Of a stretch of 64,000 bases of DNA, positions 49,473-60,412 are shown piece by piece; the first letter of the stretch is position 1, and each line of letters opens with the position of its first letter. The DNA is taken from contig JAYKKR010000030.1 in NCBI GenBank assembly GCA_036971615.1, forward strand, positions 124,001 through 188,000. Reading direction: 5' to 3'. A model generated the notes under the pieces. That model was not told the DNA's origin. It ran no database searches and saw only the letters and a list, made by a program, of their open reading frames with translations. The stretch comes from Amyloporia xantha. Taxonomy: Eukaryota; Basidiomycota; Agaricomycetes; Polyporales; Adustoporiaceae. The translations under genes were made by a program, and so were the position numbers.

Positions 49473-51311
49473 TTACCACCGCACACCCATCAGTCCCACT
49501 CCCTTCGCACCGGTGCCATACATCGCCGGCTGTGCCCCAGGTATCATAGGTCCGTACGGCTGATACATAGCCACGGGGCTGTAATAAGTAAGAGCCGCCG
49601 CATTGATGCGTTGTGCGTGCATCTGCCACTGCTGCGCCTGGACCTGCTGTATATGCGCCTGCATATACTGGGCAACAGACGGGGGTGGCGGGGCCAGACT
49701 GTTCGGCGACAGTGGCATCGCGGGTGCGGAGGGGAAGAACGCCGATGCGGCGCTGGGCGGTGTATGCGGCCCCATGTTGGAGCTGAAGCTTGAGAGCGGT
49801 GTCGCGGGCGAGAACGACGCGCTCGAGCCTGAGCCGGCGGAACCGGTGAGAGAGCTCGTACTGCTGGCAGAACGCTTGTGCCCATGCTTCGACGCACGCT
49901 TGTGTCCGTTCGCACGGGGAGGTGTGGACGTGGTCTGGGGGCTCTTGGTGAAAGGGGCGGACGGAAGTGACGGCGGTCCAGCAATCCAGCCGTCGTCGGC
50001 GGCCTGAGCCAATTCAGAGGCTATACTACGGATCCAGCCATCGCCCTCCAAGGCCTGCTCTTCTCCTCCAGCTGTACCCGCCTCCGCGGTCTTCTCCCTC
50101 GATTTCTCCCTAGACTTGGTTTCCGGGACAGGAGCGGTGCTGACGTCAATGGAAGGCGATTCACCCAAGTCCTTGCTTGTCTTAGCAGCGGCCTTCTTGC
50201 CGCTCCAACGTCCCGAACGCAGTCGATCCACAATCTCCCTGGTACGCGATGTGTTCCGGACTCGGGTACGGCTGGCACTTGCACCGTCTGCGAGAAAGGC
50301 TGGTAATAGATCCGCAGAAGGGCGGCGGGGAGTAGTGCTGCGATTGGAGGTGTGGCTGTCACTTCTGTTCTCCGCGCCGTCAATGGGGTGATAGAAGCCG
50401 TCACCGTCCTTCTGTAGTAAAAGGGAGCGCTTTCGCGCGGCGGGCGATGCAGCGGGGTTGTCGGCACACAGCGACGGGAAGGCGAACTCATGCGTCGGTG
50501 ACGGAGAATGTGGGTCCGAGTTCGATGAGCGTGAGCTGGTCGATGTAGATGCGGAGGTATCGGGCGAAGGCGTTGGCGCCGAGGGCACAAAGGACATCGC
50601 TGCTGCATTGAGTGGCTTGCTCGGGTGCGGCGCAGCGACCTCGTCGCCGGCAAACGGGTGTGGTAGCTGCGAATAGGGGGCGCGAGGTGTCGTAGGCAGG
50701 GGATCTGACTCGACCGACAGCTCCGAGTCGGCCTGGTCCACGTCAGACCCGCTCGACGACGAGAGTGGGCTGTCCAATGCCCCGAGGTCCCACATCTTGC
50801 TGTCGGGGCCTGGTGACAACGGGTGATCTATCGAAATCGACAACTGTGCCATCACGCCGCCTAACAACTTGTGCACCTCGTCGTTCCAACGTTTCTGTGC
50901 GAGCGCAAGCTCCTCCTCCTCTATCTCCCCCATGAACAACGGTCGGTCATCTGCAGGTGGGCTGTCGATGAGAGAATGGATGCCAACGTCTACCTCGTAC
51001 GACCTGATGGCCTGCTCCGCACACCGCACACCTGGAAGACCCGCGCTCAGCTCCAGCTCCGTCTGCGAGACCCTCTCTATCCATTCCCTACGTCTTGTCC
51101 GATAAAGGAGGTCGTGGTAATGTGGTGGCCGTGCATGGACGCCAGAGCCGCTGGCAATCGGTTTCAGAGACGGCGTGCGCGAGCGCCGCTGTCTGCTTGC
51201 TGTTCCAGGAAAGCTCCAGGGGACACGGCGAAACGACACCTTCCACCAGTCCGTCGGAACAATCTCCCACTCCTGAGCGACCACATCAGCGTCTGCACTG
51301 TCGACGGACAT
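49473..51311 (-). CDS. Large disordered Ser/Pro-rich protein of unknown function
   Basis: Single exon, 612 residues from MSVDSADADVVAQEWE at 51311; an in-frame Met 60 bases upstream is less likely. The first 180 residues look ordered, with WEIVPTDWWKVSFRRVPWSF and an acidic helix EEEELALAQKRWNDEVHKLL. The remainder is long Ser/Pro/Ala-rich sequence with short islands (TREIVDRLRSGRWSGKK, GDGWIRSIASELAQAADDGW). The end is Gln/Tyr/Pro-rich (QYMQAHIQQVQAQQWQM, then MYQPYGPM), like proteins of RNA granules. A long plus-strand open frame opposite (50871..51395) is a shadow. No family recognised. Confidence 0.6.
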   Translation of the reverse strand: MSVDSADADVVAQEWEIVPTDWWKVSFRRVPWSFPGTASRQRRSRTPSLKPIASGSGVHARPPHYHDLLYRTRRREWIERVSQTELELSAGLPGVRCAEQAIRSYEVDVGIHSLIDSPPADDRPLFMGEIEEEELALAQKRWNDEVHKLLGGVMAQLSISIDHPLSPGPDSKMWDLGALDSPLSSSSGSDVDQADSELSVESDPLPTTPRAPYSQLPHPFAGDEVAAPHPSKPLNAAAMSFVPSAPTPSPDTSASTSTSSRSSNSDPHSPSPTHEFAFPSLCADNPAASPAARKRSLLLQKDGDGFYHPIDGAENRSDSHTSNRSTTPRRPSADLLPAFLADGASASRTRVRNTSRTREIVDRLRSGRWSGKKAAAKTSKDLGESPSIDVSTAPVPETKSREKSREKTAEAGTAGGEEQALEGDGWIRSIASELAQAADDGWIAGPPSLPSAPFTKSPQTTSTPPRANGHKRASKHGHKRSASSTSSLTGSAGSGSSASFSPATPLSSFSSNMGPHTPPSAASAFFPSAPAMPLSPNSLAPPPPSVAQYMQAHIQQVQAQQWQMHAQRINAAALTYYSPVAMYQPYGPMIPGAQPAMYGTGAKGVGLMGVRW

Positions 51312-51904
51312 CGCAGGACGACTAAGACCGGAGATGGTGGAAGCAAAAAAACAGATATGAACTTGAAACAAAGGAGGGACGATTGGAGTGGCTGAGAGTG
51401 GCGACCGCTTGCCTACTCAGGATGACACCGCCTCCGCCTGGAATCTGGGCCGGTCGGAGGTGGTGCAAGACAAGGTAAGGTCAAGCAACGGTCGAGGCTT
51501 ATCGAATGGAGATCAAGGACATGTGTCCGCAAAAGTGCAGAGCCGCGAGGCGGACAGCCCGTCGGATGAGAACGCGTATGCTCAATAGGGGATACTTAGG
51601 TAAGCAAGGCGGTTACTACACAGATGATACCCCTATTCGGAATACCGACAGTAATGAGATGCTGCCACTGGCGCAGACAACGACGAAAACGAGGAAAGAT
51701 AGGGGATGGCAGGATGAAGGGACAGGGGAAGTGGCGGGCAGAAACTTGAAGGCAGGCAAGGGCAATCATGTGATTCCATCTACATTAGGAAGACACTACC
51801 TATTAAAGCAGATCCCGCCTCTGTCGGTACCATGGTAATCTCGAAATGTACATTCAACTTGTACTGTACATGCTACTTCATACGACTACACGTCGTGGAC
51901 GCAG
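51312..51904. other. Intergenic region, no gene seen
   Basis: 593 bp between two minus-strand genes, presumably the promoter of the 612-residue protein gene. No convincing frame. Confidence 0.4.
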
Positions 51905-52533
51905 TTATTCGGCTAGACTCTGTCCGCCAACCTGAGTGCGCTCGTCTCGATGGCGAACTTGAGACTCCTGCGAAAGAGCCTGAGGGCTTGTGGGACAGCA
52001 TGAGAGCTTGCTGAGACTTGATTTATCCTTCCGCTGCCCTCTTCTACCGGCAGCAAATGGTACAGAGGGCAAGTGTCCATTAGGGGACTCTTGTAAGCTG
52101 TGTGCATCACCCGTGCCGTGGCCGTGTCCTCGAGAAGGCGAGCCATGCAGCGAGTTACGTTTCTCCTTGAGCGTTTGCAACAAAGTCCGGAAATCGTCCG
52201 TCGAGGATATAGATTCCGACTGTCCTCGGACGTGAGACAAAAATGATGACTTGGGAAACTGCAATGGCACAATCTACTCGGTATCTGGAACGTCAGAGGC
52301 TGCCGAGTACGTACCGACCCTTCTTCCTCGGCATTGTCCTTGAGGAGCCTGCGACGCCTACTAGGCACCGAGGGTCGGCGAAGCTTGGGACGCAGAGACG
52401 GTTTTGCTGCGCTTGGTGTAGGTGCCTCATAATCTGCTGTCAGCGAGATGTCGCCGAAGGCCGTGAGCGTATATTCATCATCGCTGTCACGGGCCTCGTT
52501 CATGCCAGTAAACGGTGTGTGAGTCGAGTGCAT
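51905..52533 (-). CDS. Unrecognised small basic/acidic protein
   Basis: Exons 52533..52315 and 52258..51905, with a 56-bp GT..CAG intron in phase, give 190 residues. The first part is acidic then strongly basic (RPKLRRPSVPSRRRRLLKD), the second reads DDFRTLLQTLKEKRNSLHG, a probable helix, and ends in Gln/Ser-rich sequence. No domain recognised; mostly disordered, possibly nuclear because of the basic run. Splicing is supported by composition and phase only. Confidence 0.45.
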
Positions 52534-52959
52534 GCCGCTTTCACGATGGGGCCGCTCTTCCGTCCCTCTTTTAGGTTTATTTGAAGTGGGCTGACGAGAG
52601 GTCTAGAACAGGATGTTTTAGTCCACAGCCTCGATTGAAATGGTCGCACGCACACTATGAGAAGACATGTTGACCAAGCTCCCTGCTCTACAGAACTGGA
52701 TGAGACATGTACACCGGTTACGTGTTACATACCTTTCTCTTATATATAAGCATTCGGACTGGAACGCCACAGTCAAAGCGTTGCTCGGACCTTTGCATCA
52801 CATTTGGACAATTGAACAGCAGCCCGAGCAGGAAGCGCTATCGTCCGAATAAAGCAACGATGGCAAAATGATAGCCCGAATACTGATCCAGTGTAAAATG
52901 GTGGATCTTCGACATCGAGGTCTTGCACAAAACAATGTTGTATTGTAACAGCAACCTCA

Positions 52960-54450
52960 TCAGAATTCAGAATCTAAAGAGAGTGGGACGACAGGGTCAT
53001 TGTGGCGCGCGTAGCGCGCGTGGAAACCACCTGGCACCCACGTTGGCCGCGTGGCTGCCATGTGAGCGTGGGTCGTCCCATCTAAAGATAATGGGACGAC
53101 GGGGTCAATGTGGCGCGCGTAACTCGCGTGGAGCGCACGTTGGCCGCGTGGCTGCCACGCGATGGCGCAGGTCTTCCCATAGGACGTGCGCGCGCAGCGC
53201 GAGAGTTGGCACCGGGCTCCGCGCAGCGGCAGGGGGGTCCGCGGGGGTCTCCCCCGCGCAAGGATTCAAAGTAAAATACAGCATTAATGGAACGGGCTCA
53301 GGTGCAAGGATTCACAAAAATGTAATATATTTACAGCAAAAAAACAGCATGCCCACTGCATCGGGAACGGGGGCCGGCTCAACGGGTTGTCCCTATAGCG
53401 TGCGATGCGGGAGTAGTCCCGGGTGCAGTGGCTGCAACGGGAACCAGTCTCGGTATACTTCCCGATGCCTTCCTCGCACATTGATTCTAAATAAAGTGTT
53501 GCTACTAAATCACTCTGAATGGGAACGACGGGTGCGAAGCGCCCCCGGGCCTTTAGTGCTCACTGCTGTACTTCCCTGCAATGGGAACGGGTCACGGGCA
53601 CGAAGTGCCCGTTGGTGGGCACACTGGGTTCGTGCCAAAGTGAACAATCCGAATTTGAATCTAACTCATTATATTTGTTCAATTGGAGGTGCAGAGCACC
53701 TCTGTGGCGAAGCCACAGGTAGCGTCACTAGAAGACACTAGATTATAAATTATTCATATTGTTTGTATTCAAACCTTACGTGGCAAAGCCACGGGTAAAG
53801 ACGCTAGTAGGACTGGCTGCGCGCAGCGCGAGAGTAGGCGCCGGGCCCCGCGCAGCGGCAGGGGGGTCCGCAGGGTCTCCCCCGCGCAAGGATCCAAAGT
53901 AAAATCCCTCTGCAACGGGAACGGGCAGGCGCAAAAATTCACAAGATAAAATGTTTAGAGCAAAAATACAGCATGTCTACTGCAACGGGAACGGGCATAG
54001 GTCGTGCCTATAGCGCACAGCACGGGAGCTGGCACTGGGCTTGCGTCGGGACTTCCCCTGGCTACGCACTATGTCCGCTGCAACGGGAACCAGTATTGGT
54101 GCACTCCTGGCTCCGCGCAGCAGGTGGAGCTGTGGTTAGCACTCTTTCTTGCACAGGGATTCCACTTGAAAATAAATTCACATAATAATGTCCCTGCTGA
54201 ATGGGAACAGAACATGGTGTGTTCTCCGAGTCTGCAACGGGAACGGGTCACGGGCACAAAGTGCCCGTTGGTAATTTAAATTTGAATCATTCCTATTACA
54301 TAGATTTCTTCCGATTGGAGGTGCAAAGCACCTCCGTGGCTTCGCCACGGGTGAAGTCACTAGAACATACATTATAACTGTTTGTATAATTTGTACTCAA
54401 AGGCGCAAAGCGCCTTGCGTGGCAAAGCCACGGGTAAAGACACTAGTCTA
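52960..54450. repeat. Double-hairpin repeat island
   Basis: About 1.5 kb made of AT-rich spacers alternating with GC-rich palindromes. Many hairpins have 6-8-bp stems and 3-base loops: 53005..53019, 53594..53612, 53686..53702 joined to 53703..53717, 53779..53793, 54250..54268, 54317..54349 (two abutting hairpins) and 54400..54432 (two hairpins one base apart). A CTGCAACGGGAACGGG-like core recurs at least eight times, for example near 53576, 53911, 53980 and 54232. Longer direct repeats pair 53190..53277 with 53819..53905, and 53576..53616 with 54232..54272. Tandem hairpins with AAA/GAA/TTC loops resemble mobile double-hairpin elements of chytrid mitochondria and repeats of some algal organelle genomes. 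No gene is recognised inside. Confidence 0.7.
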
Positions 54451-54653
54451 GCTAGACTCTGCATGATAGACACGTGACCGCGACTACACGCGACAAGGCG
54501 CGACGCGTCTGGATCGACTCAAGTCGAACAGCCACCTGCAGGCTCTATTTGTCGACTTTGATTCACCATTCCACGCCGAGTGAATATCTGCTGAGTGAAC
54601 TGTCTTGAACTGTGCTGAACTGCTGGTGTAAATCCTCCGCTACTATACACCTC

Positions 54654-56075
54654 ATGGACACGAAACCTTCTACTCAATCTACTCATCGTCTGCTTTACCG
54701 TGGCGCACTCTCCCTCCCCGATTCGCACATGCTCCTGGACGGACTCAGCTTCACAGCTGCGCTACAGAATGCGGAGTCAGACAAAGCATCACACGCTGCT
54801 AATGGATCAGGCGTGGATCTACTGAACAATCCACTCGCGCTCGCATTGGAGAGTATGCGCGGTCGACCAAGCCTGCACTTCCTCGGAACGGTGAGGCTGT
54901 CAGAAGTATGGATGGACGAGAAAAGCATTGGTGCTGTAAGCTTGTAAGTTTAAGTGTGGTCTACATAAGCACTGACGCTGATGAGTGAGCGGCGGTGACG
55001 AAGGGACATACATCCACAAGCGGCACTGAGCAGGAGGTACTTCGAGACTATCTTTTGCCTCGAAGGCAGCATGTCAGCGAATGGAAGGAGTGAGTACGGT
55101 GCTCGGGTGAGCTTGAGCGACAGCGGTAAGTGGTCCAGTCACGCGTCGCATGGAACACCTCGTTTATATGGGCACGTCCAGACGATCTCAGTGCCACCGA
55201 CATTCTAATATATGCCCAGTTATCCCTAGGAGTATCAAATCTTTCCGATAGTGTACTTGATGCTCCATCGACGTCCACGTCCCCGAGCAGACCGATCCGT
55301 CTTCTTGCTGCACGCATTCTTCCTGGCCCTCCTCCCGCCCCTCTTCCCCCACGACCAAGACCGGACGACCCCACACCACGCGTCCCTCCTGGAAATGCTG
55401 CTGGGAGTGCGAAGCGGAAACGCGACCTGTCACCTGCCGGAGAGGAAAAGCAGAGTAGAGCGGGGAATGGCAAAGGCAAGGGCAAGGCTCGGGATAATGG
55501 TGACGACGCGGAGACGCTAAGGAAAGCAAGGGAGACCATGACGCGTTTACCGAAACCAGCGCTTGAACTCCGAGCAACTGGGAAGGAAGGGAAGAAGGGC
55601 GAGTTCAAAGTGCCAAAACTCCCCCATCGTGCAGATTCGATCCCGGACATAGGCCAAAACGCCAACATCTTTGGTGCAGTCGACACAGAGCCACAACCCC
55701 CGGAGGAGAGGGAAAAGGCGAACAAGATGGTATGGGTTTCTTGCCTGTTCCGTTCCGTCTTCTGACCACAGGGGCATGCGTTCCAGGTAATTAAGCAAGC
55801 CGTTGTACGTTGTCTTGCCGACCACTCTATCACCAAGCAACATGAAGAATTTCACGACCTATACCAGAATATTTACCGCGGTGCATGCTTTGCTCTGGTG
55901 ACTGAGCCTTTCATTCTCTCACTTTCGCAGCCTGTTGACATGCTGTGTTGATCAAAAGAGGACGAAGATGCGCTCGGTCCCTGTTGACCTCTGGTCGGTA
56001 TTTAAGCTGGTGGATGCGCACGCCAAGCTATACATCCTCAGCGGTGATCAAGCAGGTCTACCCAACGGTAGGTAG
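54654..56075 (+). CDS. Sld7-like protein
   Basis: Five exons in phase: 54654..54943, 55034..55089, 55182..55729, 55787..55897 and 55959..56075, giving 373 residues. The N-terminal domain includes LLDGLSFTAALQN and LALALESMRGRPSLHFLG. A disordered basic-proline linker follows (PRPRPDDPTPRVPP). The C-terminal domain, VIKQAVVRCLADHSI to DLYQNIYRGACFALRTKM to LVDAHAKLYI, resembles the Sld7 C-terminal domain (Pfam PF18596). Yeast Sld7 binds Sld3 in replication initiation. The second-to-third exon junction is uncertain: a 92-bp intron fits, but it removes the protein-like segment WNTSFIWARPDD, which could be coding if there were a 1-base error. Confidence 0.6.
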
Positions 56076-56536
56076 CGACGTCGTGGATGGACATAGTATG
56101 TATCCTAGTTTTTTTGTCATTTTGCAACCCATGTAGCATCATCCATCGAAATTTGCTGTCCGTTGCTGCGTTTTGAATAGCTGTGTTGTTCTCCGCCATC
56201 GTCATAAAGTCAATCTCAGTACCGTTTTCCGAGCATGAACTCGAGTCACTCCATCTTATATCCCTTCAGGCCGCCGCCGCATTCTCATCCATCTAATCAT
56301 AGCAGTGTCCTCGCTTCTGCAGAACTCGCATTACTAGTCCAGACCTGCATGTAGTGTGCAGAAATTGAATTGATGACGCGAGAAATCAGACAGTGATATA
56401 ATATTGACAAGCGAGAGTATTATACATACAAACGGAGGCCCTACCAAGCCATGAAGTGTGTGATACAACGTACACTAGTCCCTTCGAAGACATCGGGGCA
56501 GTTATAAGCTGCCCCCATCCTTCACCACGCCAAGCA
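56076..56536. other. Convergent spacer, no gene seen
   Basis: 461 bp between two convergent genes; AT-rich sequence near 56390-56440. Nothing specific. Confidence 0.4.
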
Positions 56537-57912
56537 TCAAGCATTCACCGTGTGGTTGATGGCCATCGCCAACGCCGTCGGATTCGAGCTGTCCCAAGCA
56601 TCCAAAAATATGATGTTCGGGAACGTATCCCGCGAGCACGCTGGATAGACATCAGTATACAGAGCCGGATGGGCCTTGGCAGCCAGCTCGAGGATGGTCG
56701 GATGGCCAGTCACCGTGTCGACGTCGCTCTGAGTGAGTGTCCACGAGAGGAGGAACTCCTGCGCGTCCGGGGACGTCTTCTGCGCGCGCATCTTCGCGAT
56801 CTGGTCGCTCGACATCCGAGGGAGGTCACTCGTGTCGGAGTAGGAGTTGTACGCGTTCAGCTGGCCGTAGATGTAGAAGCCGCGCAGCGCATACTCGCCA
56901 AGAACAACGTTCGCGTCGTCCGGCTGGATGATGACGAGGACGGCTGCGCGCTCATCGCCTATGAACTGACTGAGCGGCAACTGAGTCAGGTCACCATTAG
57001 GCAGATCGGGTGGCATGGGGAACAAGTCTCTGATCTCCGTCAGCTGCTCAAAGAGCCCGTTCCACTCCTCCTGATTCAAGGAACGGTAGTCGCGACCTGT
57101 GTCGGTATTGAGGTCGTGTGACAGGTTGAGGATAACGAGCTCCTTGTTCGTGGCAGTGAACTCATTGACCTCGTTAATGATATCTTGGAATGATTCTCCG
57201 TCCGCGCCCTGCCAGCCGAGCAGCTCTGGCACGTGGGAGTAGTGGCCTGATAGGTAGCTTCCTTTACTGATGACGGGCCGACAGTCAAAATAACGCGATC
57301 CGAACCTCAGCTGGTCGCCAATCGAGCATTTCTGCGTCTGCGTGTTGAACCTATCGCCGAAGGCAGTGTGCCCGGTAAGCTCGTACATCCCCGCGTCGTG
57401 CGAGCCAGGAATGCAGAGTTGACGGAGGCTAAGGGGGCCGAGGGTCGCCAGGTTGCTCTGCATCCACGCGGGAGGAGGGTTAGTAGAAGAGAAGTTGCCC
57501 TCTCTGCCGGAGAGGATGAAAGGCATAATCCCGTCATGGCTCCATCCAAGCCCGATCGTGCTGCCTTGGGCGTTACCCGCGGTCTCGATGGATTGGAGTT
57601 CGACCTGCAGGTAGCGATAACGAGCCTGGATCTGGAACGAGTAAGGGGTGTCGGTAAGTGCGAAAGTGGCTTCCGCGCTGTCTTCCTTGTGATTGTGATC
57701 GATATGTTCGTTCCACTCAATGTAAACTCTGACCGAAGTATCTGCACTCGACGTCAGCATCAGAGCTAATGATCATGGCGAGAGGACATACATGCTGGAA
57801 CTGTGGGTTGATTATCGAAAGGCCACGAGTTCATTTGATGGCTATGTACGTATGTCAAGCACCAATCGTACGGCGTGCCGTTGACGAGTAACAGGGTGCC
57901 GCCTTGACCCAT
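56537..57912 (-). CDS. PLC-like phosphodiesterase (PI-PLC X-domain type)
   Basis: Exons 57912..57792 and 57741..56537, with a 50-bp intron, give 441 residues. The N-terminal 110 residues (LLLVNGTPYDWCLTY, VRVYIEWNEHIDH) look like a beta-sandwich. The X-domain follows with LCIPGSHDAGM (His155) and DCRPVISKGSYLSGHYSHV (His207 near the expected second histidine). WILNLS-like VILNLSHDLN and the late block TFPNIIFLDAW match fungal PLC-like phosphodiesterases. Both histidines of the two-histidine mechanism appear conserved, so it probably cleaves a phosphodiester such as that of phosphatidylinositol. No signal peptide is seen at the chosen start (MGQGGTLLLVNG). An in-frame upstream start is possible. 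Confidence 0.85.
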
Positions 57913-60412
57913 TATTTTGTGGATGTGCTTGAAGGAAATAGATGCGAACAGAGACGAGGAATAGATGAGACGATTGCGTGAAGGACGCGGGTCGTGGCCT
58001 TTCACGAGGCTTACCTTTATACATTCCTCCGCGTGGCCTCACGACGGCCACATTATCGCGGTGATCGAAGATACTGCGGCTTGTGGGAAATCGCGATATG
58101 CCGATGGATGGTATTAGCTGTTTGCTTGCAAAACGAATAATCAGAGTCCATTCCCTGTTGGCAAGCTAACAGTCGTCAAGGTCAGGGACCACTTGACCAT
58201 GGGTAAGGACGGTCAAAGAGGGTCAGGCCTGCTCATGAGAGGGACAACCACGAAATATGAAAGAAAGTCCCAGCAACTGTGGAGCCGATGTGCGCTGGCC
58301 TTTAGGAGTGAATCACGCAAGGGGGACTAGAGACAGTAGCTAAAAATAGAGGATTGAGGCCGGGCGTCTGGAAATTTAAAATAACTAGCACTCAGTCCGT
58401 ACATTGGTCAGGACGAGTCTTCTTGTTCGCATGTGGGATCTTTATTCACGGCCCTCCTCTAGGGGTGTGGACGCCGCACTGTTCCTTTCTGTCTCAGCGA
58501 AGTGTCAATGTCAGACTTATGCATTGATGTCTGCATACACTGACTCTGCTGTGCGTGAGCGACCGTATTCGAGTACCATCTTCCAAGAGTTGGCTGTACT
58601 TACAGATGCATCTCGTATTTTGGGAATACCTTACCAGGAAAGCACTGTCCTTGTCGTATAATCATGTCGTATTTGCAACGGTGATTGTGCCTCTCTACTC
58701 TTGTTGCGGCATAGGAGGCTAGTGCCAAAACAGCAAAGGTCCAGTGCGACGCCAGTGACTATTCTTGCACGGGCCGTTGCTACTTGTTTTGAAAGAAATT
58801 TGGCGTCGCGTATGCCATCTCTATATCAGGTAGAGAATATTCGACAGTCATGGCTAACGAAGACCAGAACGAACGCGACGATGAGGTCCTGGTCTTCACT
58901 TACCAGGAAGAAATTCCAGCGTGTCCTGATCATGGGAGTTCGCACTCTACGGCACCGAAAGGACTCCCATAGCTTGATTACTTGGATTTCCACAGAGCAT
59001 GCTGGCACGCTGAAGAAAAAGGCACTATCCACGCGAATAATATGCAACAGACTTTCAAGTCTTGTAGAGTTGAGCAGAGGAGAGGGCGCCGGCGCCTGTG
59101 CACGTGAGCTCGAATGATAGAACTGGAATGAGCGCTAAACAACGTCGAGTCGCTAGCTTTGCTTTTCTATGCATCCCGGGAAGACCGAGGAGCGACGAGT
59201 TTAGTGTTAATGGGATTGCACGATTCGGGGTCTCTGCGACTTCGTTAGTGGGATGGAGGACTTGTTAGTGGGATTAAGACCTCGTTAGTGGGATTAAGAC
59301 CTCGTTAGTGGGATTAAAGACCTCGTTAGTGGGATTCAAGACCTCGGAGTCGTTAGTGGGGTTGTCCCGCCCACCGACCCCGGCCGTCATAAGATAATTT
59401 AAGTTTATCAACAAATTCCACATTTGACCTCTCGATTTCGAGTATAAAAATTCAAGGTGAGCCAATTTGAAGTTAAAGGTCAACTTGGCTAGGTTTTGAC
59501 TATTAGTTGAAATGCGGTTCATGCACTCGTTGCTTGTACCCTAGTGATTGAAGCAGCCGGTTACAGTACTGCACATAGATGAATTTTGGGATAATTTGTC
59601 CACATACTCCTTATTTAGCAAGCCTCCGCCCGCTGACTTCCGGGGAGGACCGCGCCCGGCGTGCCATCCCTCTATCAATCTTGAGACCCATCCCACTATC
59701 GGACCGCCATCCCACTATCCTGTAGTACTTCTACTATCCCATTAACACTATACTAGTATATACTCGGGAAGACCGTAGTGCTATATTTCTTTCTTTGAAC
59801 CATCTCTGTTCATGCTGGTGTATACTGCGCATGTGGATGTTATTTTGCTTACTATTCAACACGGTCAGCCTTGGTCAGTGCGCTTTTTGTCCCGCCCTAG
59901 TTACCCTCTGAATCATCATGCTGCGTTGACAGAATCCAAGATGTCTGACAGGACCATGAGGATTGCTTTGATTACAATACAACACACCAAACGAATTCCG
60001 CATGTTTTCTTTAGGGTCTAGTGGCATCCGGAGCAGTGTGCACTAACATGGTACACTGGCATGTCATTTATTTCAATACATCCATTTCTTCCAATTGCAT
60101 ATTGCATGGCATCCGAGAGTTCATTCGGCCCTCAAGTGGAACCCACGCTCTTGTGCATTGTGAACGAGGCGAGTCACGGATAATCGCAGGCTTTCTCTAT
60201 TATTGAGACCAGCCCAGTGCCGACTACGCACCGGTCCCACAGCCCGCATTTACTACTAGCTACTGTCAAGCTCCTGGCAACGCATCGTTTGCGCGCCAAT
60301 CAGCATGAAGGCTTGGCCTACTTCAGCTCTCAACCGGGTGGGATGCTCGCAGATTGTGCCCGCTCGTACACATTAGTACGTCGAACTCAGTGCTCCGATC
60401 TCAGAAGCCGAG
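57913..60412. other. 2.5-kb gene-poor region
   Basis: No convincing gene. Short frames near 58404..58661 and 58701..59117 have no motifs. The middle holds the inverted-repeat element and minisatellite described separately (59201..59751). The last 350 bp lead into the membrane-protein gene at 60413. Confidence 0.4.
59201..59751. mobile_element. Small inverted-repeat element with an internal minisatellite
   Basis: AGTGTTAATGGGAT near 59202..59215 is mirrored by ATCCCATTAACACT near 59737..59750. Inside the left end a unit of about 20 bp, GTTAGTGGGATTAAGACCTC, is repeated about five times with small variation (59243..59356). Inside the right end the inverse, ATCCCACTATC, occurs two or three times (near 59690-59720). 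Subterminal copies of one motif in opposite orientation at the two ends are typical of transposase-binding arrays. No coding sequence, so non-autonomous. Confidence 0.45.

Noticed and set aside
50871..51395. 174-codon plus-strand open frame
   Set aside because: It lies opposite the 612-residue minus-strand gene and its composition is that of an antisense shadow.
59243..59356. CRISPR-like array of short repeats
   Set aside because: The repeats are directly tandem without unique spacers, and the DNA is eukaryotic; this is a minisatellite.
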